Source: Rhodococcus wratislaviensis
GTDB taxonomy: Bacteria; Actinomycetota; Actinomycetes; Mycobacteriales; Mycobacteriaceae
DNA length: 64,000 bases
Direction of reading: 5' to 3'
NCBI RefSeq assembly: GCF_900455735.1
Contig: NZ_UAUI01000011.1
Location: 558,001-622,000 of the forward strand
Under the pieces are notes generated by a model. That model saw only the letters and a program-made list of their open reading frames with translations. It was not told the origin of the DNA and made no database searches. The number at the start of each line of letters is the position of its first letter. The stretch's first letter is position 1. Of the stretch, positions 51,246-62,759 are shown piece after piece. The translations under genes and the position numbers were made by a program.

Positions 51246-52763
51246 TCAGTGGTCGCCGTGGCCGCTGTCCACGGCGATGGACTCGCCGGACACGTCCACG
51301 TACTGCCGGGTGCGGTCGCCGACGACCGCGTAGATTGCTGCCGCCAGGCCCGCTCCGATGAACCAGGAGAACGGGGCGACGAGATGGAAGGCCGGGACGA
51401 CCGCGAACAAGGTGCTGACGAGCGCGGCGGGAACGAGGGCATAGATCGCCCGAAGGTTGAATCCCTTGCGGTAGTAGTAGGTTCCGGTCGGACCGTCCGA
51501 GTAGAGGGCGGGTACGTCGACCTTCGTGCGGCGGATGAACCAGTAGTCGACGAAGATGATGCCGAACAGCGGGCCGAGGACGGCACCGAGGCCACCGAGG
51601 AAGTAGTTGATCACCACCGGGCTGTCGTAGAGATTCCACGGCAGCAGGACCACGCCGATGCAGGCGCTGATGATGCCTGCCTTGCGGAAGCTGATCTTCT
51701 CGGGGGCGAGGTTCGACAGCACGTACGACGGTGCCACGAAGTTTGCCATGACGTTGACGGCCATCGTCACGATCACGAGGGCGAGGCAGGCCAGCGACAG
51801 GAACAGGGTGTTCGGGATTGCCGCGACGATGTCGGTGGGGCTGTCGATGATCGTCCCGTCGATCTGGAACTGGGCGCCGCACAGAATGAACGCGATGACG
51901 GCGAACGCGAGGACGTTGACGAACAGACCCCAGAAGTTGCCGCGCACGACGGCGGTCTTCGACGGGGAGCGCCGCGAGAAGTCGCAGAAGTTGAGGATCA
52001 GGGTGCCGTAGATCGACATCCACAGGGCCGCCCCGGCGAAGACCTGCCGCCACATCTCCCCACCCGAGGCGGGCTGATCGGACGTCCACGCGATCGAGAA
52101 GTCGGTGCGGAACAGCATCCACAGGGCAAGCGAGCCGACCGTGACCAGGATCAGCGGACCGGCCAGGCTCTCGAATCGGCGCACGGCCTCCATTCCGTAG
52201 ACGAGGACGACGATCTGGATCGCCCAGATCCCGATGAAGCAGATCCATCCGAGGCTGGAGAGTCCGAGGATCGAGTTCTGGTCGAAGCGGTCGAGCGACG
52301 GTGCCACGGCGACGAGGAAGATCCGGAAGACGATCGACGCGAGGTAGGTCTGGATTCCGAACCAGACGATCGCGATGACCGCGCGGACGATGGCGGGAAT
52401 CTGGGCGCCGCGGATTCCGAAACTGATCCGGCTCATCACGGGGAAGGGCACGCCCGTCTTCTGGCCCATGAACCCGGCGTAGGTCATCGCGACGCAGACG
52501 ATGACCGCACCGATCATGAGCGACAGGATCATGTGGCCGCCGCCCAGCCCGAGCGCGAACAGGCCGATGGCGAACGAGTAGTTGGCGATGTTGTGGACGT
52601 CGTTGGTCCACAGCGTGAAGATGCTGTAGCTACCCCAGCGGCGACCCGAGGCCTTCGTGGGTGCCAGGTCCAGGTTGTAGAGTGTGGTACTCGTCTCGGC
52701 CGCTGGCGGCGTCGGTGTCGCGACGGTGGTGGTGTGCCGCGAGACTGTGTCGTCTATGAGCAT
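51246..52763 (-). CDS. NCS1 nucleobase/allantoin/hydantoin transporter
   Basis: 505-aa permease with 12 helices of the nucleobase:cation symporter-1 family: KASGRRWGSYSIFTLWTNDV (the conserved N-terminal block), AGFMGQKTGVPFPVMSRISF, LNFCDFSRRSPSKTAVVRGN, IDGTIIDSPTDIVAA. Cargo is probably allantoin or a hydantoin, given allB and the racemase-like partner. I chose ATG 52763 (AAGGAC upstream); ATG 52820 has a stronger GGAGG site but the added 19 codons have AT-rich third positions and would cover an operator-like repeat. Confidence 0.88.
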   Translation of the reverse strand: MLIDDTVSRHTTTVATPTPPAAETSTTLYNLDLAPTKASGRRWGSYSIFTLWTNDVHNIANYSFAIGLFALGLGGGHMILSLMIGAVIVCVAMTYAGFMGQKTGVPFPVMSRISFGIRGAQIPAIVRAVIAIVWFGIQTYLASIVFRIFLVAVAPSLDRFDQNSILGLSSLGWICFIGIWAIQIVVLVYGMEAVRRFESLAGPLILVTVGSLALWMLFRTDFSIAWTSDQPASGGEMWRQVFAGAALWMSIYGTLILNFCDFSRRSPSKTAVVRGNFWGLFVNVLAFAVIAFILCGAQFQIDGTIIDSPTDIVAAIPNTLFLSLACLALVIVTMAVNVMANFVAPSYVLSNLAPEKISFRKAGIISACIGVVLLPWNLYDSPVVINYFLGGLGAVLGPLFGIIFVDYWFIRRTKVDVPALYSDGPTGTYYYRKGFNLRAIYALVPAALVSTLFAVVPAFHLVAPFSWFIGAGLAAAIYAVVGDRTRQYVDVSGESIAVDSGHGDH

Positions 52764-52793
52764 GTGCCTGTCCTTGCGTGGCGGCGAACAATA

Positions 52794-52808
52794 TTCCGTA
52801 TCGCGGAA
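52794..52808. promoter_or_regulatory. putative operator upstream of NCS1 gene
   Basis: TTCCG-TATCG-CGGAA inverted repeat 31 nt before the chosen start. Single TTCCG half-sites recur at about 52866 in the same gap. Regulator unknown; it may be an IclR/AllR-type protein of purine catabolism (guess). Confidence 0.4.
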
Positions 52809-52910
52809 ATCTTGTTCCATTGGTCCCTCCAAGTGTGAGCCAGGCAACACTGGCCGGTCAATGATTTCCGCAGGATATATCTTGGTGCCGCATCGCCCCG
52901 AACACGACAA

Positions 52911-52955
52911 ACCCCCTGTAGCACTAGATATTTCGGATCCAGCGCTACAGGGGGT
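52911..52955 (-). terminator. hairpin between allB and NCS1 gene
   Basis: ACCCCCTGTAGC (52911-52922) pairs perfectly with GCTACAGGGGGT (52944-52955) around a 21-nt loop, 15 nt past the allB stop. It separates the long catabolic operon from the transporter transcript. Confidence 0.6.
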
Positions 52956-52970
52956 GAGGTCGGGGCACGG

Positions 52971-54314
52971 TCAGGCCAGTCCGCGGCTGAGCAGCCGCCC
53001 CCGGGGCGCCTCATCGAGCTCGATCCGCTTGCCGGCAAGCCAGGTACTGCGCACGACGCCGGCCAGGGCACGCCGATCGTAGGCGGAGACGGGATTCTTG
53101 TGCTGCAGGTTTGCCACGTCGACCACGAACGCCTCCTCGGGCGCGAACACGGCGAAATCCGCCGCGTACCCCAGCGCGATGTGCCCTTTCGTGTTCAGCC
53201 CGACCTGCTCGGCCGGGTTCTCCGCCATCCACCGGACCACGTCGTTCAGGCTGTGCCCGCGACGTTTGGCCTCCGACCACACCGCGGACAGCGACACCTG
53301 CAGCGAGGCGATGCCGCCCCACGCGACACCGAAGTCGCCGATGTCGAATCTCTTGAGGTCGACCGTGCACGGGGAGTGATCGGTGACGACGCAGTCGATC
53401 ACGCCGTCGGCCAGGCCCTGCCACAGCAGCTCACGGTTCCCGGCCTCACGGATCGGCGGACAGCACTTGAATTGCGTTGCTCCCGAGGGTATCTCTTCGG
53501 ATACGAACGACAGATAGTGCGGGCACGTCTCCACGGTGAGCTTCACGCCGTCCTTGCGGGCGGACGCGATCATCGGCAACGCATCGGAGCTCGACAGGTG
53601 CAGGATGTGCACCCGGCACCCGGTCCACCGGGCCAGCTCGATAACCTCCGCGATGGCGAGATTCTCGGCACCGCGCGGCCGCGAGTCGAGGAAGTCCGCG
53701 TAGTTCTCGCCGCCGGGTGACGTCGCGCGGTCGATCGCGTGCGCGTCTTCCGCGTGCACGATCATCATCGCGCCGAACCCGGCGATCTCCTTCAGCGCCA
53801 GTTCGAGCTCGGCCGGATCCAGCGGCGGAAACTCGTCGACGCCGGAATGCAGCAGGAAGCACTTGAACCCGAACACGCCCGCGTCGTGCAGGGCTCGCAG
53901 GTCCGGGACGTTGCCGGGTACGGCGCCGCCCCAGAACCCGACGTCGACGTACGCCTGATCGGCGGCGACCCGGCGTTTCACGTCCAGTGCCGCGACGTCG
54001 ACGGTCGGCGGGATGCTGTTGAGCGGCATGTCGACGATCGTGGTCACCCCGCCGGCGGCCGCGGCCCGGGTCGCGCTCGCGAACCCCTCCCACTCGGTGC
54101 GGCCCGGTTCGTTGACGTGCACGTGCGTGTCGACGAGACCGGGGATCAGCACCTCGTCGTCGCCCAACTCGACGACGACCTCGGCGTCGAGCTGGGCGCC
54201 GAACGGTTCGATGACGACGATCCGGCCGTCCCGCACACCCACGCAGCGGGCGACCTCCCCGGCCGCGGTGATCACCCGCGGGGCACGGAACAGCAGGTCG
54301 AGCCGGTCAGACAT
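52971..54314 (-). CDS. allB: allantoinase
   Basis: 447-aa amidohydrolase opening allantoin to allantoate. Zinc-binding [17 protein letters not shown], the probable carboxylated lysine in [10 protein letters not shown], His ligands in MIVHAEDAH and [10 protein letters not shown], and the VTDHSPC aspartate. Starts at 54314, overlapping the malic-enzyme gene by 8 nt, and is the last gene of the run. With allantoicase two genes upstream it defines the purine-ring-opening branch. Confidence 0.94.
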   Translation of the reverse strand: MSDRLDLLFRAPRVITAAGEVARCVGVRDGRIVVIEPFGAQLDAEVVVELGDDEVLIPGLVDTHVHVNEPGRTEWEGFASATRAAAAGGVTTIVDMPLNSIPPTVDVAALDVKRRVAADQAYVDVGFWGGAVPGNVPDLRALHDAGVFGFKCFLLHSGVDEFPPLDPAELELALKEIAGFGAMMIVHAEDAHAIDRATSPGGENYADFLDSRPRGAENLAIAEVIELARWTGCRVHILHLSSSDALPMIASARKDGVKLTVETCPHYLSFVSEEIPSGATQFKCCPPIREAGNRELLWQGLADGVIDCVVTDHSPCTVDLKRFDIGDFGVAWGGIASLQVSLSAVWSEAKRRGHSLNDVVRWMAENPAEQVGLNTKGHIALGYAADFAVFAPEEAFVVDVANLQHKNPVSAYDRRALAGVVRSTWLAGKRIELDEAPRGRLLSRGLA

Positions 54315-55704
54315 CGTCTTCACGCCCCACACCCGCCGCGCCGCGCACCGCGGCCGCCACGGCCGGGGCGACTGCGGCATCGAACACACTCGGCACGATG
54401 TACGTGGGATTGAGTTCCGACGGAGACACCGAATCGGAGATCGCGCGGGCGGCGGCGATGAGCATGTCGTCGGTGATCTCGACGGCGTGCGCGTCGAGCA
54501 GACCCCGGAACACGCCCGGGAACGCGAGCACGTTGTTGATCTGGTTCGGGAAGTCGGAGCGCCCGATCGCGACGACCGCCGCGTGCCTGCCTGCCGCGAC
54601 CGGATCGACCTCGGGCACGGGGTTGGCCAGTGCGAACACGATCGAGTCGGGACCCATCGTTTCGATGTCGTCGCCGGTCAGGATGTCCGGCGCCGAGACA
54701 CCGATGAACACGTCCGCGCCGACCAGTGCGTCCCGCAGCGATCCGGACCGCGCGTCCGGGTTGGTGTTGTTCGCGATCCAGGACCGGAACGAGTCGGACG
54801 TGTCGTCGGGCGAGAGGATTCCGTTCCGCCCGCACGCCACGATGTTCGTCGCACCCTGCGCGACCAGCAGCCGGATGATCGCGTGTCCGGCGGCTCCGAC
54901 ACCCGAGACCACGATCTTCACCGTGTCGAGGCTCTTCTCGACCACCCGCAGCGCGTTGGTCAGTGCGGCGAGAACCACGATGGCGGTGCCGTGCTGATCG
55001 TCGTGGAACACCGGGATGTCCAGCATGTCGCGGAGCCGTGCCTCGATCTCGAAGCAGCGGGGGGCGGAGATGTCCTCGAGGTTGATTCCGCCGTACACCG
55101 GTGCGAGGGCCCGGACGATCTCGACGATCGCGTCCGTGTCCTGGGTGTCCAGGCAGACCGGCCACGCGTCGACGTCGGCGAACTGCTTGAACAGTGCCGC
55201 CTTGCCCTCCATCACGGGAATCGACGCGGCGGCACCGATGTTGCCCAGCCCCAGCACGGCCGAGCCGTCGGTGACGACCGCGACGGTGTTGCGCTTGATC
55301 GTCAGCCGCCGGACGTCCTCGGGGTTCTCCGCGATGGCGGTGCAGACCCGGGCGACACCGGGCGTGTACGCGCGGGACAGGTCGTCGCGGTGCTTGAGCG
55401 GAACCTTCGGCACCACTTCGAGTTTCCCGCCCAGGTGGAGCAGGAACGTGCGGTCACTGACCTTGCCCACCACGACGCCGGGCACGTCGGCGATTGCCGA
55501 TGCGATCTGCTCGGCGTGCTCGACGTCGGAGGCGTCGCACGTCACGTCGATGACCATGTGGTCGGGGTGGCTCTCCACCACGTCCAACGCGGTCATGGCG
55601 CCCTTCACGGAGGCCACCGCCCCCGCGAGAGTCGAAGTGGTGCCTGCCCCGACCGGGGCCGTGACGCGAACGGTGATGGAGTAACCGGGACTGGGATTGG
55701 GCAT
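54307..55704 (-). CDS. NAD(P)-dependent malic enzyme with N-terminal ACT domain
   Basis: 465-aa enzyme decarboxylating malate to pyruvate. An ACT-like domain covers residues ~1-80 ([20 protein letters not shown]). The malic-enzyme part has [56 protein letters not shown] and [12 protein letters not shown]. In this operon it would turn malate, made from glyoxylate and acetyl-CoA or imported by DctA, into pyruvate and NAD(P)H. The ACT domain suggests control by an amino acid or similar ligand. Confidence 0.94.
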   Translation of the reverse strand: MPNPSPGYSITVRVTAPVGAGTTSTLAGAVASVKGAMTALDVVESHPDHMVIDVTCDASDVEHAEQIASAIADVPGVVVGKVSDRTFLLHLGGKLEVVPKVPLKHRDDLSRAYTPGVARVCTAIAENPEDVRRLTIKRNTVAVVTDGSAVLGLGNIGAAASIPVMEGKAALFKQFADVDAWPVCLDTQDTDAIVEIVRALAPVYGGINLEDISAPRCFEIEARLRDMLDIPVFHDDQHGTAIVVLAALTNALRVVEKSLDTVKIVVSGVGAAGHAIIRLLVAQGATNIVACGRNGILSPDDTSDSFRSWIANNTNPDARSGSLRDALVGADVFIGVSAPDILTGDDIETMGPDSIVFALANPVPEVDPVAAGRHAAVVAIGRSDFPNQINNVLAFPGVFRGLLDAHAVEITDDMLIAAARAISDSVSPSELNPTYIVPSVFDAAVAPAVAAAVRGAAGVGREDDV

Positions 55705-55740
55705 GCGTGTTTCCTCGGGTTCGTCAGGTAGGGGCTCGGA

Positions 55741-56799
55741 CTAGCGCGGCGCCTGGTCGGCGACGAGCGCTTGATGGCTCTGGGGAAGGGCTTCCCACCA
55801 GGTGCGTCGCGTCTCCGACAGCGCTGTCGCGTCGAGATCGCCGAACAGCCGCAGCCGGGACAGGCCGCCGTCGGGGTAGACGTCGAGTCGCAGGTGCGTG
55901 GCCGCGTCGGTGCCGTCCAGGACGAACCGGTGCCTCGTGTCGGGCTGCACGGCCGTGCGGGACAGCAGTTCGGTCCACGCGCCCTCGTCCGTGATGTCGG
56001 CGGTCCGCGCGTCGGCGGTGCTCAACCGCACCCAGCCGGGCGCGTTCCCCACGTAGTAGCTGGTGTCGATCTCGACGTGCCGGGGAATGCCGGCCGCGGC
56101 CAGCGAGAACACCGCGAAGTCGTTGCCGCCGCCACGACGCCGGGAGTTCTCCCAGCCCTCCCCCATGTTCCGGGCCCGCCCGGGAAGGATGATGTTCGCG
56201 GGCGAGGCGTAGAACGCGTCGGAGCAGCCGACGAGGCGTCCGCCGTTCTCCGCCGCCAGCAGGTCCACCGTCCCGTCCAGGAACCGGGGGTCGGGCACGA
56301 CCTCACCGTGCACACGCAACCGCGCGACGCCGCCGTCGGGGTAGATCGACAGCCGCACGTGTGTCCACCGGTGCCGGTCGGCGACGGCGTAGGCGTTCGC
56401 GGCGTGACCCTCGGCCGGGGACTTCTCGACGATGGTCTGCCAGTCCGCCTTCATGACCTCCTCGATGGACGGGTAGCCCTCGATCGACGCCGCCTCGACG
56501 GAGATGAAGGGCGGGTAGTTGCCCTTGAAGTGCGCGGTGTCCACGACGATCCCGTGGATGATGCCCGCGGCCCCGAGCCGGACGATCGCGTAGTCGTGGC
56601 CGTCGTCGCGGCGGCGGCGGGTCTCCCACCCGTCGTACACCTTGCCCTTGTGCCCGAAATCGGCCGGGTCGAAGAACGGGGCCTCCGCCTTGATGAGGTT
56701 CTCCCGCTGGGCGAACAGTTCGTCGTTGGCCGCGGATACGCTTCCGCCGAGGGCGCGTGAGGCGAGGTCGGGTAGTGCGGTGAAGTCGGTGGACGTCAT
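55741..56799 (-). CDS. alc: allantoicase
   Basis: 352-aa enzyme hydrolysing allantoate to ureidoglycolate and urea. It shows the two tandem allantoicase beta-sandwich repeats: FGHKGKVYDGWETRRRR...DYAIVRLGAAGIIHG and NMGEGWENSRRRGGGNDFAV...LAAAGIPRHVEID; each ends with a YPDGGxxRLRxxG segment. The start overlaps the glycerate kinase stop (ATGA). A ureidoglycolate lyase of the usual AllA family is not found beside it. Confidence 0.95.
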   Translation of the reverse strand: MTSTDFTALPDLASRALGGSVSAANDELFAQRENLIKAEAPFFDPADFGHKGKVYDGWETRRRRDDGHDYAIVRLGAAGIIHGIVVDTAHFKGNYPPFISVEAASIEGYPSIEEVMKADWQTIVEKSPAEGHAANAYAVADRHRWTHVRLSIYPDGGVARLRVHGEVVPDPRFLDGTVDLLAAENGGRLVGCSDAFYASPANIILPGRARNMGEGWENSRRRGGGNDFAVFSLAAAGIPRHVEIDTSYYVGNAPGWVRLSTADARTADITDEGAWTELLSRTAVQPDTRHRFVLDGTDAATHLRLDVYPDGGLSRLRLFGDLDATALSETRRTWWEALPQSHQALVADQAPR

Positions 56800-57947
56800 G
56801 ATTCTCCTCGTGTGCTGAGTGGTGCGAGTTCGGCAGTCGATGCCGCGATCGTGCAGCCGATCCGGCGCAGTAGTTCCGCCGCATCTCTGATCGATCGGTG
56901 AAGGTCCGGTTCCAGGTCCGCGAGCGCGTATGCCGCGGAGATGCCGGCGCTGTGCAATTGGATGTCGCTGAGCAGGTTTCGGCCGCACACGGCCAGGACG
57001 GGGATTCCGGCCCTACGCGCCTCGGTCGCGACGCCGATCGGCGCCTTGCCGTGGAGACTCTGCTCGTCGAGTGACCCCTCGCCGGTGATGACGAGGTCCG
57101 CCCCGGCGAGCCTCCCAGGGAAGTCGACGAGCCCCAGGACGGTGTCGATGCCGGGCCGGGTGTCGGCCCCCAGCACCGAGATCGCGCCGAACGCCGCACC
57201 TCCCGCAGCGCCCGCCCCCGCGACCCGGCTGTCGTCGCGGCCGGTCGCGGCGCGCACGACCTGCGCCCACCGGGTCATGGCGTCCTCGAGCACCACCAGT
57301 TCTTCTGCGGCAGCGCCCTTCTGGCTTGCGTACACCGCGGTGGCCCCGGTCGGGCCGAGGAGCGGATTGTCGACGTCGCAGGCGAGTCGGAAATGCGCCT
57401 CACGCGCCGCCGGGTGGAGGCCGGTCAGGTCGACCCGGGCTGCCTGGCGCAGCACCGCTCCCCCCTGCGCGACCTCGGTGCCGTCGGCGCCGAGGACACG
57501 CACGCCGAGAGCCTGTAACAAGCCGGCACCGCCGTCGGTTGACGCGCTGCCCCCGAGACCGACGATGATCTCGCGGGCTCCCCCCTCCAGCGCGTGCCTG
57601 ACGACGGTGCCGAGTCCGAATGTACTGGCACCCAAGGGGTCCGCCACACCGTCCGGGAGCAGTACCAAGCCCACCGCCGATGCCAGTTCGACCACCGCGG
57701 TCGAGCCGCGCACCGCGTAGGACGAGGTGACGGGCCGACCCGTCGGCCCGGTGGTGGCCACGGCGACCGGCGACCATCCTGCGGCGACGGCCGCCGCGAC
57801 GGTGCCGTCGCCGCCGTCCGCGACCGGAACACGATCGATCACCCAGGACGGATCACCGGCGACGAGTCCGTCGGCGAGGGCGTCCGCCACTTCCGCGGCG
57901 GTGAGGGATCCCTTGAACTTGTCGGGTGCGACCAGTACACGTGTCAC
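56796..57947 (-). CDS. glxK: glycerate 2-kinase (GarK/GlxK family)
   Basis: 383-aa glycerate kinase: VLVAPDKFKGSLTAAEVADA at the N-terminus, VADGGDGTVAA, GLGGSASTDGGAGLLQALGV, LVITGEGSLDEQSLHGKAP. It phosphorylates D-glycerate to 2-phosphoglycerate, the exit of the glyoxylate-tartronate semialdehyde route into glycolysis, above the pyruvate kinase encoded nearby. It lies 8 nt after gcl and overlaps alc. Confidence 0.94.
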   Translation of the reverse strand: MTRVLVAPDKFKGSLTAAEVADALADGLVAGDPSWVIDRVPVADGGDGTVAAAVAAGWSPVAVATTGPTGRPVTSSYAVRGSTAVVELASAVGLVLLPDGVADPLGASTFGLGTVVRHALEGGAREIIVGLGGSASTDGGAGLLQALGVRVLGADGTEVAQGGAVLRQAARVDLTGLHPAAREAHFRLACDVDNPLLGPTGATAVYASQKGAAAEELVVLEDAMTRWAQVVRAATGRDDSRVAGAGAAGGAAFGAISVLGADTRPGIDTVLGLVDFPGRLAGADLVITGEGSLDEQSLHGKAPIGVATEARRAGIPVLAVCGRNLLSDIQLHSAGISAAYALADLEPDLHRSIRDAAELLRRIGCTIAASTAELAPLSTRGES

Positions 57948-57955
57948 GGTGCCCC

Positions 57956-59761
<1,806 letters not shown>

Positions 59762-59797
59762 ATCAGTTCTCCATCGAGGATTACGAGTTGAGGCGGG

Positions 59798-60682
59798 TCA
59801 CTGGGAGGGGCGGCCGGACAGCCGCTCCACTCCGCGCAGCAGGCCCGAATGATCCAGGCCACCATCACCGTTCGCACGGGCGGAGGCCATCAGCTGGGCG
59901 AGGACGGCGCCGAGGGGTGTCACGACGCCGGCCTCACGGGCAGCGCTGGTCACGATGCCGAGATCCTTGTGGTGCAGGTCGATACGGAATCCGGGTTCGA
60001 ACGACCGGTCCAGCATCTTCTGCGCCTTCTGGTTCAGGACGGCAGATCCGGCGAGCCCGCCGCCGAGTACCTCCACCGCGGCCGCGGTGTCGACACCGTA
60101 GGCCTCGAGGAAGATGATCGCCTCGGCGAGGAGCTGGATGTTGCCGGCGACGATCAGCTGGTTCGCTGCCTTCACCGTCTGCCCGGATCCGTTCGGGCCC
60201 ACGTGGACCACCGTCTTCCCGACGACGTCGAGGATCGGCCTGGCCGACTCGAAGTCTTCCGGGGCGCCGCCGACCATGATCGACAGTGCGGCGTTGACCG
60301 CCCCGGCCTCGCCACCCGATACCGGGGCGTCGATCAGCCGGAATCCACGCTCGGCCGCCTGCGCGGCGAGTGCGGTGGTGACGTCGGGCCGGATGCTGGA
60401 GAAGTCGATGATCAGAGCGCCTGCCGGGGCGTGGTCGAAGACTCCGTCCTCACCGGCGAGTACGGCCTGCACATCGGGCGAGTCGGGGACCATCACGGCC
60501 ACGACGTCGGCGCCGGCGACGGCCTTGGCGATGGAGTCCGCCGCGGTGCCGCCGGCTTCGACGAGTGCCGCGGTGCGCTCGGGCGAGCGGTTGTATCCGA
60601 CCACCTGGTGTCCGGCCTTGGCGAGATGAACGGCCATGGGGCTACCCATGATTCCGAGTCCGATGAATGCGATAGTGCTCAC
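59798..60682 (-). CDS. glxR: 2-hydroxy-3-oxopropionate (tartronate semialdehyde) reductase
   Basis: 294-aa beta-hydroxyacid dehydrogenase. NAD(P) motif FIGLGIMGSPMAVHLAKAGH, substrate motif DAPVSGGEAGAVNAALSIMV, catalytic lysine in GQTVKAANQLIVAGN. Reduces tartronate semialdehyde from Gcl to D-glycerate. Located between hyi and gcl in the usual pathway order. Confidence 0.95.
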   Translation of the reverse strand: MSTIAFIGLGIMGSPMAVHLAKAGHQVVGYNRSPERTAALVEAGGTAADSIAKAVAGADVVAVMVPDSPDVQAVLAGEDGVFDHAPAGALIIDFSSIRPDVTTALAAQAAERGFRLIDAPVSGGEAGAVNAALSIMVGGAPEDFESARPILDVVGKTVVHVGPNGSGQTVKAANQLIVAGNIQLLAEAIIFLEAYGVDTAAAVEVLGGGLAGSAVLNQKAQKMLDRSFEPGFRIDLHHKDLGIVTSAAREAGVVTPLGAVLAQLMASARANGDGGLDHSGLLRGVERLSGRPSQ

Positions 60683-60716
60683 GAGTCTCCTCGATTCCGT
60701 CGAAAGTGGTGGTGTG

Positions 60717-61538
60717 TCAGTGGGCGGCGCGGGACGCGCGCTGTTCGCGGGGCAACCAGTCGAAGGTGTCCGGCCGCGTCGACTTGTACTCGAGCCCGAC
60801 GTATCCGCGGTAGCCGTGTCCGGCGAGCCTCTTCAGGTAGCCGTCGATGTCGAGCGTTCCGGTGCCGGGTTCTCCGCGACCCGGAGCATCCGCGATCTGC
60901 ACGTGCCCGATGCGGTCGGCGTAGGCGTCGATCGCGGCGCCGACGTCGTCGCCGTTGACCTCGAGGTGGTAGAGGTCCGCGAGGAGCCGGAGCGAATCGA
61001 CACCGTGTTCGGCCTTCACCCGGTCGATGACGGCGATCGCCTCGCCGGCGGTCTTCAGCGGGTACGCCGGCGTGCCGCTGACCGGTTCGACGAGCACGAC
61101 CGCACCGATGCGATCCGCCGCCTTGCCCGCCTGGGCGAGGTTGTCGGTGGCCGTGTCGTCCTGAATCTTCGGATCCGTGCCGTCGATACGATTACCATAC
61201 AGGGCGTTGAAAGCTCTGGTGCCCAGCCGTTCTCCGATTCCGACGGTGATGTCGATGTTGTCGCGGAACGCCGAGACCTGCGCCGGGTCGGACAGCAGTC
61301 CGCGATCCCCCGCCGGCATGTTGCCCGCCGCGAAATTCAACCCGGTGAGCTGCACTCCGGCGTTCTCGATCGCGGCCACGAACGCGTCGACGTCGCTGTC
61401 CCGCGGTACGGCGGTGTCGAAGGGCCACCAGAATTCGACGGCGTCGAATCCGGCGTCGCGGGCAGCCTGCGGGCGCTGCAGGAGCGGCACGTCGGTGAGC
61501 AGGATCGAGCAGTTCAGGGTGTAGGCCAAGGTATCCAT
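60717..61538 (-). CDS. hyi: hydroxypyruvate isomerase
   Basis: 273-aa xylose-isomerase-like TIM barrel interconverting hydroxypyruvate and tartronate semialdehyde. YTLNCSILLTDVPLLQRPQA at the start, EFWWPFDTAVP, VLVEPVSGTPAYPLKTAGEA, HVQIADAPGRGEPGTG and GYVGLEYKST with the two expected catalytic Glu (VEP and LEY). Complete. Confidence 0.94.
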   Translation of the reverse strand: MDTLAYTLNCSILLTDVPLLQRPQAARDAGFDAVEFWWPFDTAVPRDSDVDAFVAAIENAGVQLTGLNFAAGNMPAGDRGLLSDPAQVSAFRDNIDITVGIGERLGTRAFNALYGNRIDGTDPKIQDDTATDNLAQAGKAADRIGAVVLVEPVSGTPAYPLKTAGEAIAVIDRVKAEHGVDSLRLLADLYHLEVNGDDVGAAIDAYADRIGHVQIADAPGRGEPGTGTLDIDGYLKRLAGHGYRGYVGLEYKSTRPDTFDWLPREQRASRAAH

Positions 61539-61564
61539 CGGTTGTTCTTTCGCTGTCGGGGTGT

Positions 61565-61972
61565 TCAGGAGACGGTGGTGTTGTCGGGCTCGGGCAGGCC
61601 GCGATAGCGTCGCCAGCCGCCGTGATCGGTGATCTCGGTGAGCTCGCCGGCTCTGCTCTCGAGGAGGCCCGGTCGCAGGCCTACCGCCAGAACCGAACGG
61701 CCGTCCGACAGTTCGATCACGGTGAGCTCGAGTTCCTCGGGCTCCTCGGGGAGGAAGTCGGTGCGAATGTCACCGATCGGCACGTCGTAGAGCTCGCCCT
61801 CGATCGAGGCTCCCCCGGTCTCTGCCAGCAGCAGTGCGGGGAATTCGTCGCGTACGGAGAAGAATCGGTACTTCGGTGCGGTCCGGACCGTGCCGAGGAA
61901 CGTGTGTGCAGACACGTTGTGATGCAGGTTTCCGCCACGCATCGCTCCACCGTTGCAGAACAATTCGGCCAT
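61565..61972 (-). CDS. AtzF C-terminal-domain-like / gamma-glutamylcyclotransferase-fold protein
   Basis: 135-aa protein resembling the C-terminal domain of allophanate hydrolase (AtzF/DUR1), which has a gamma-glutamylcyclotransferase-like fold: ELFCNGGAMRGGNLHHNVSA, HTFLGTVRTAPKYRFFSVRD, GELYDVPIGDIRTDFLPEEP. As a stand-alone protein it has no amidase part. It starts 4 nt downstream of the nucleoside-phosphorylase gene within the allantoin operon. A role in ureidoglycolate or urea-derived intermediates is plausible because the usual ureidoglycolate lyase gene is missing (inference). Confidence 0.75.
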   Translation of the reverse strand: MAELFCNGGAMRGGNLHHNVSAHTFLGTVRTAPKYRFFSVRDEFPALLLAETGGASIEGELYDVPIGDIRTDFLPEEPEELELTVIELSDGRSVLAVGLRPGLLESRAGELTEITDHGGWRRYRGLPEPDNTTVS

Positions 61973-61976
61973 CTTG

Positions 61977-62759
61977 TCAGCTCCTTCTTCCGTGGGCAGG
62001 TGTCGCCGGTTCGGGCTTGCCTGCCAGTTCGATCGCTACCTGAAGCAGCGCTTCGCGTAGTCGTTTGGTGTTGGCGTCCAGACCTTCGCGCACCAGGTCC
62101 TGGGTGACCGGCCACGGGGTGTCGCTGATGACGTCGTGATCGGTGACCAGGGCGATGCAGGTGTAGGACATGCCCAGTTCACGGGCCAGCGCCGCCTCGG
62201 GGTACGGGGTCATGCTGATCAGGTCCCATCCCTGGGCCGCGTACCAGCGGGATTCGGCCCGGGTCGAGAATCGGGGGCCGCGGATCGCCACCATGACGCC
62301 GCCGTCGTTGACCACCCATCCGCTCCGGCGGAGCGTCGAGACCACCGCCTGGCGTCCGCGGACGCAGAACGGATCCGCGAAGGACACGTGGACGTCGTCG
62401 TCGTGGAAGGTGTCGTCGGTGCGGCCGGTGCGGTCGACGAGCTGGTCGGGCACGACGACCGAGCCGACGCCGATCGCCGGTCGCAGCGAGCCGGACGGGG
62501 TGGGCGCGAGGATCGTTCGCACGCCCAGGCTGTGCAGGGCCCAGATGTTCGCGCGGGCATTGATGCGGTGGGGCGGGATGTCGCGGTGCCGTCCGGTGCG
62601 GGTCAGGTAGGCGAGCCGGCGGCCCCCTGACGACCCGAGGACGATGCTGTCCGACGTCGGCCCGTACGGGGTGTCGACCTGAACCTGCTCGGCGTCGTCG
62701 AGGAGTCCGTAGTAACCCCAGGTGCCGAGCACTCCGACGGTGGGCTGGGTGTCAGGCAT
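61977..62759 (-). CDS. MTAP/PNP-family nucleoside phosphorylase
   Basis: 260-aa phosphorylase of the trimeric MTAP/PNP family: TRTGRHRDIPPHRINARANI, SVVVPDQLVDRTGRTDD, IRGPRFSTRAESRWYAAQGW, MTPYPEAALARELGMSYTCI, ALVTDHD. Here the usual phosphate loop GGSGxY is GTWGYYG. In this operon a purine nucleoside phosphorylase releasing (hypo)xanthine or guanine for catabolism fits better than methylthioadenosine salvage (inference). It overlaps the DctA gene by 8 nt. Confidence 0.85.
   Translation of the reverse strand: MPDTQPTVGVLGTWGYYGLLDDAEQVQVDTPYGPTSDSIVLGSSGGRRLAYLTRTGRHRDIPPHRINARANIWALHSLGVRTILAPTPSGSLRPAIGVGSVVVPDQLVDRTGRTDDTFHDDDVHVSFADPFCVRGRQAVVSTLRRSGWVVNDGGVMVAIRGPRFSTRAESRWYAAQGWDLISMTPYPEAALARELGMSYTCIALVTDHDVISDTPWPVTQDLVREGLDANTKRLREALLQVAIELAGKPEPATPAHGRRS

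Noticed and set aside
52763-52820. Upstream ATG 52820 as NCS1 start
   Set aside because: Good GGAGG but the added codons have AT-rich third positions and include the TTCCG/CGGAA repeat; kept as an alternative only.
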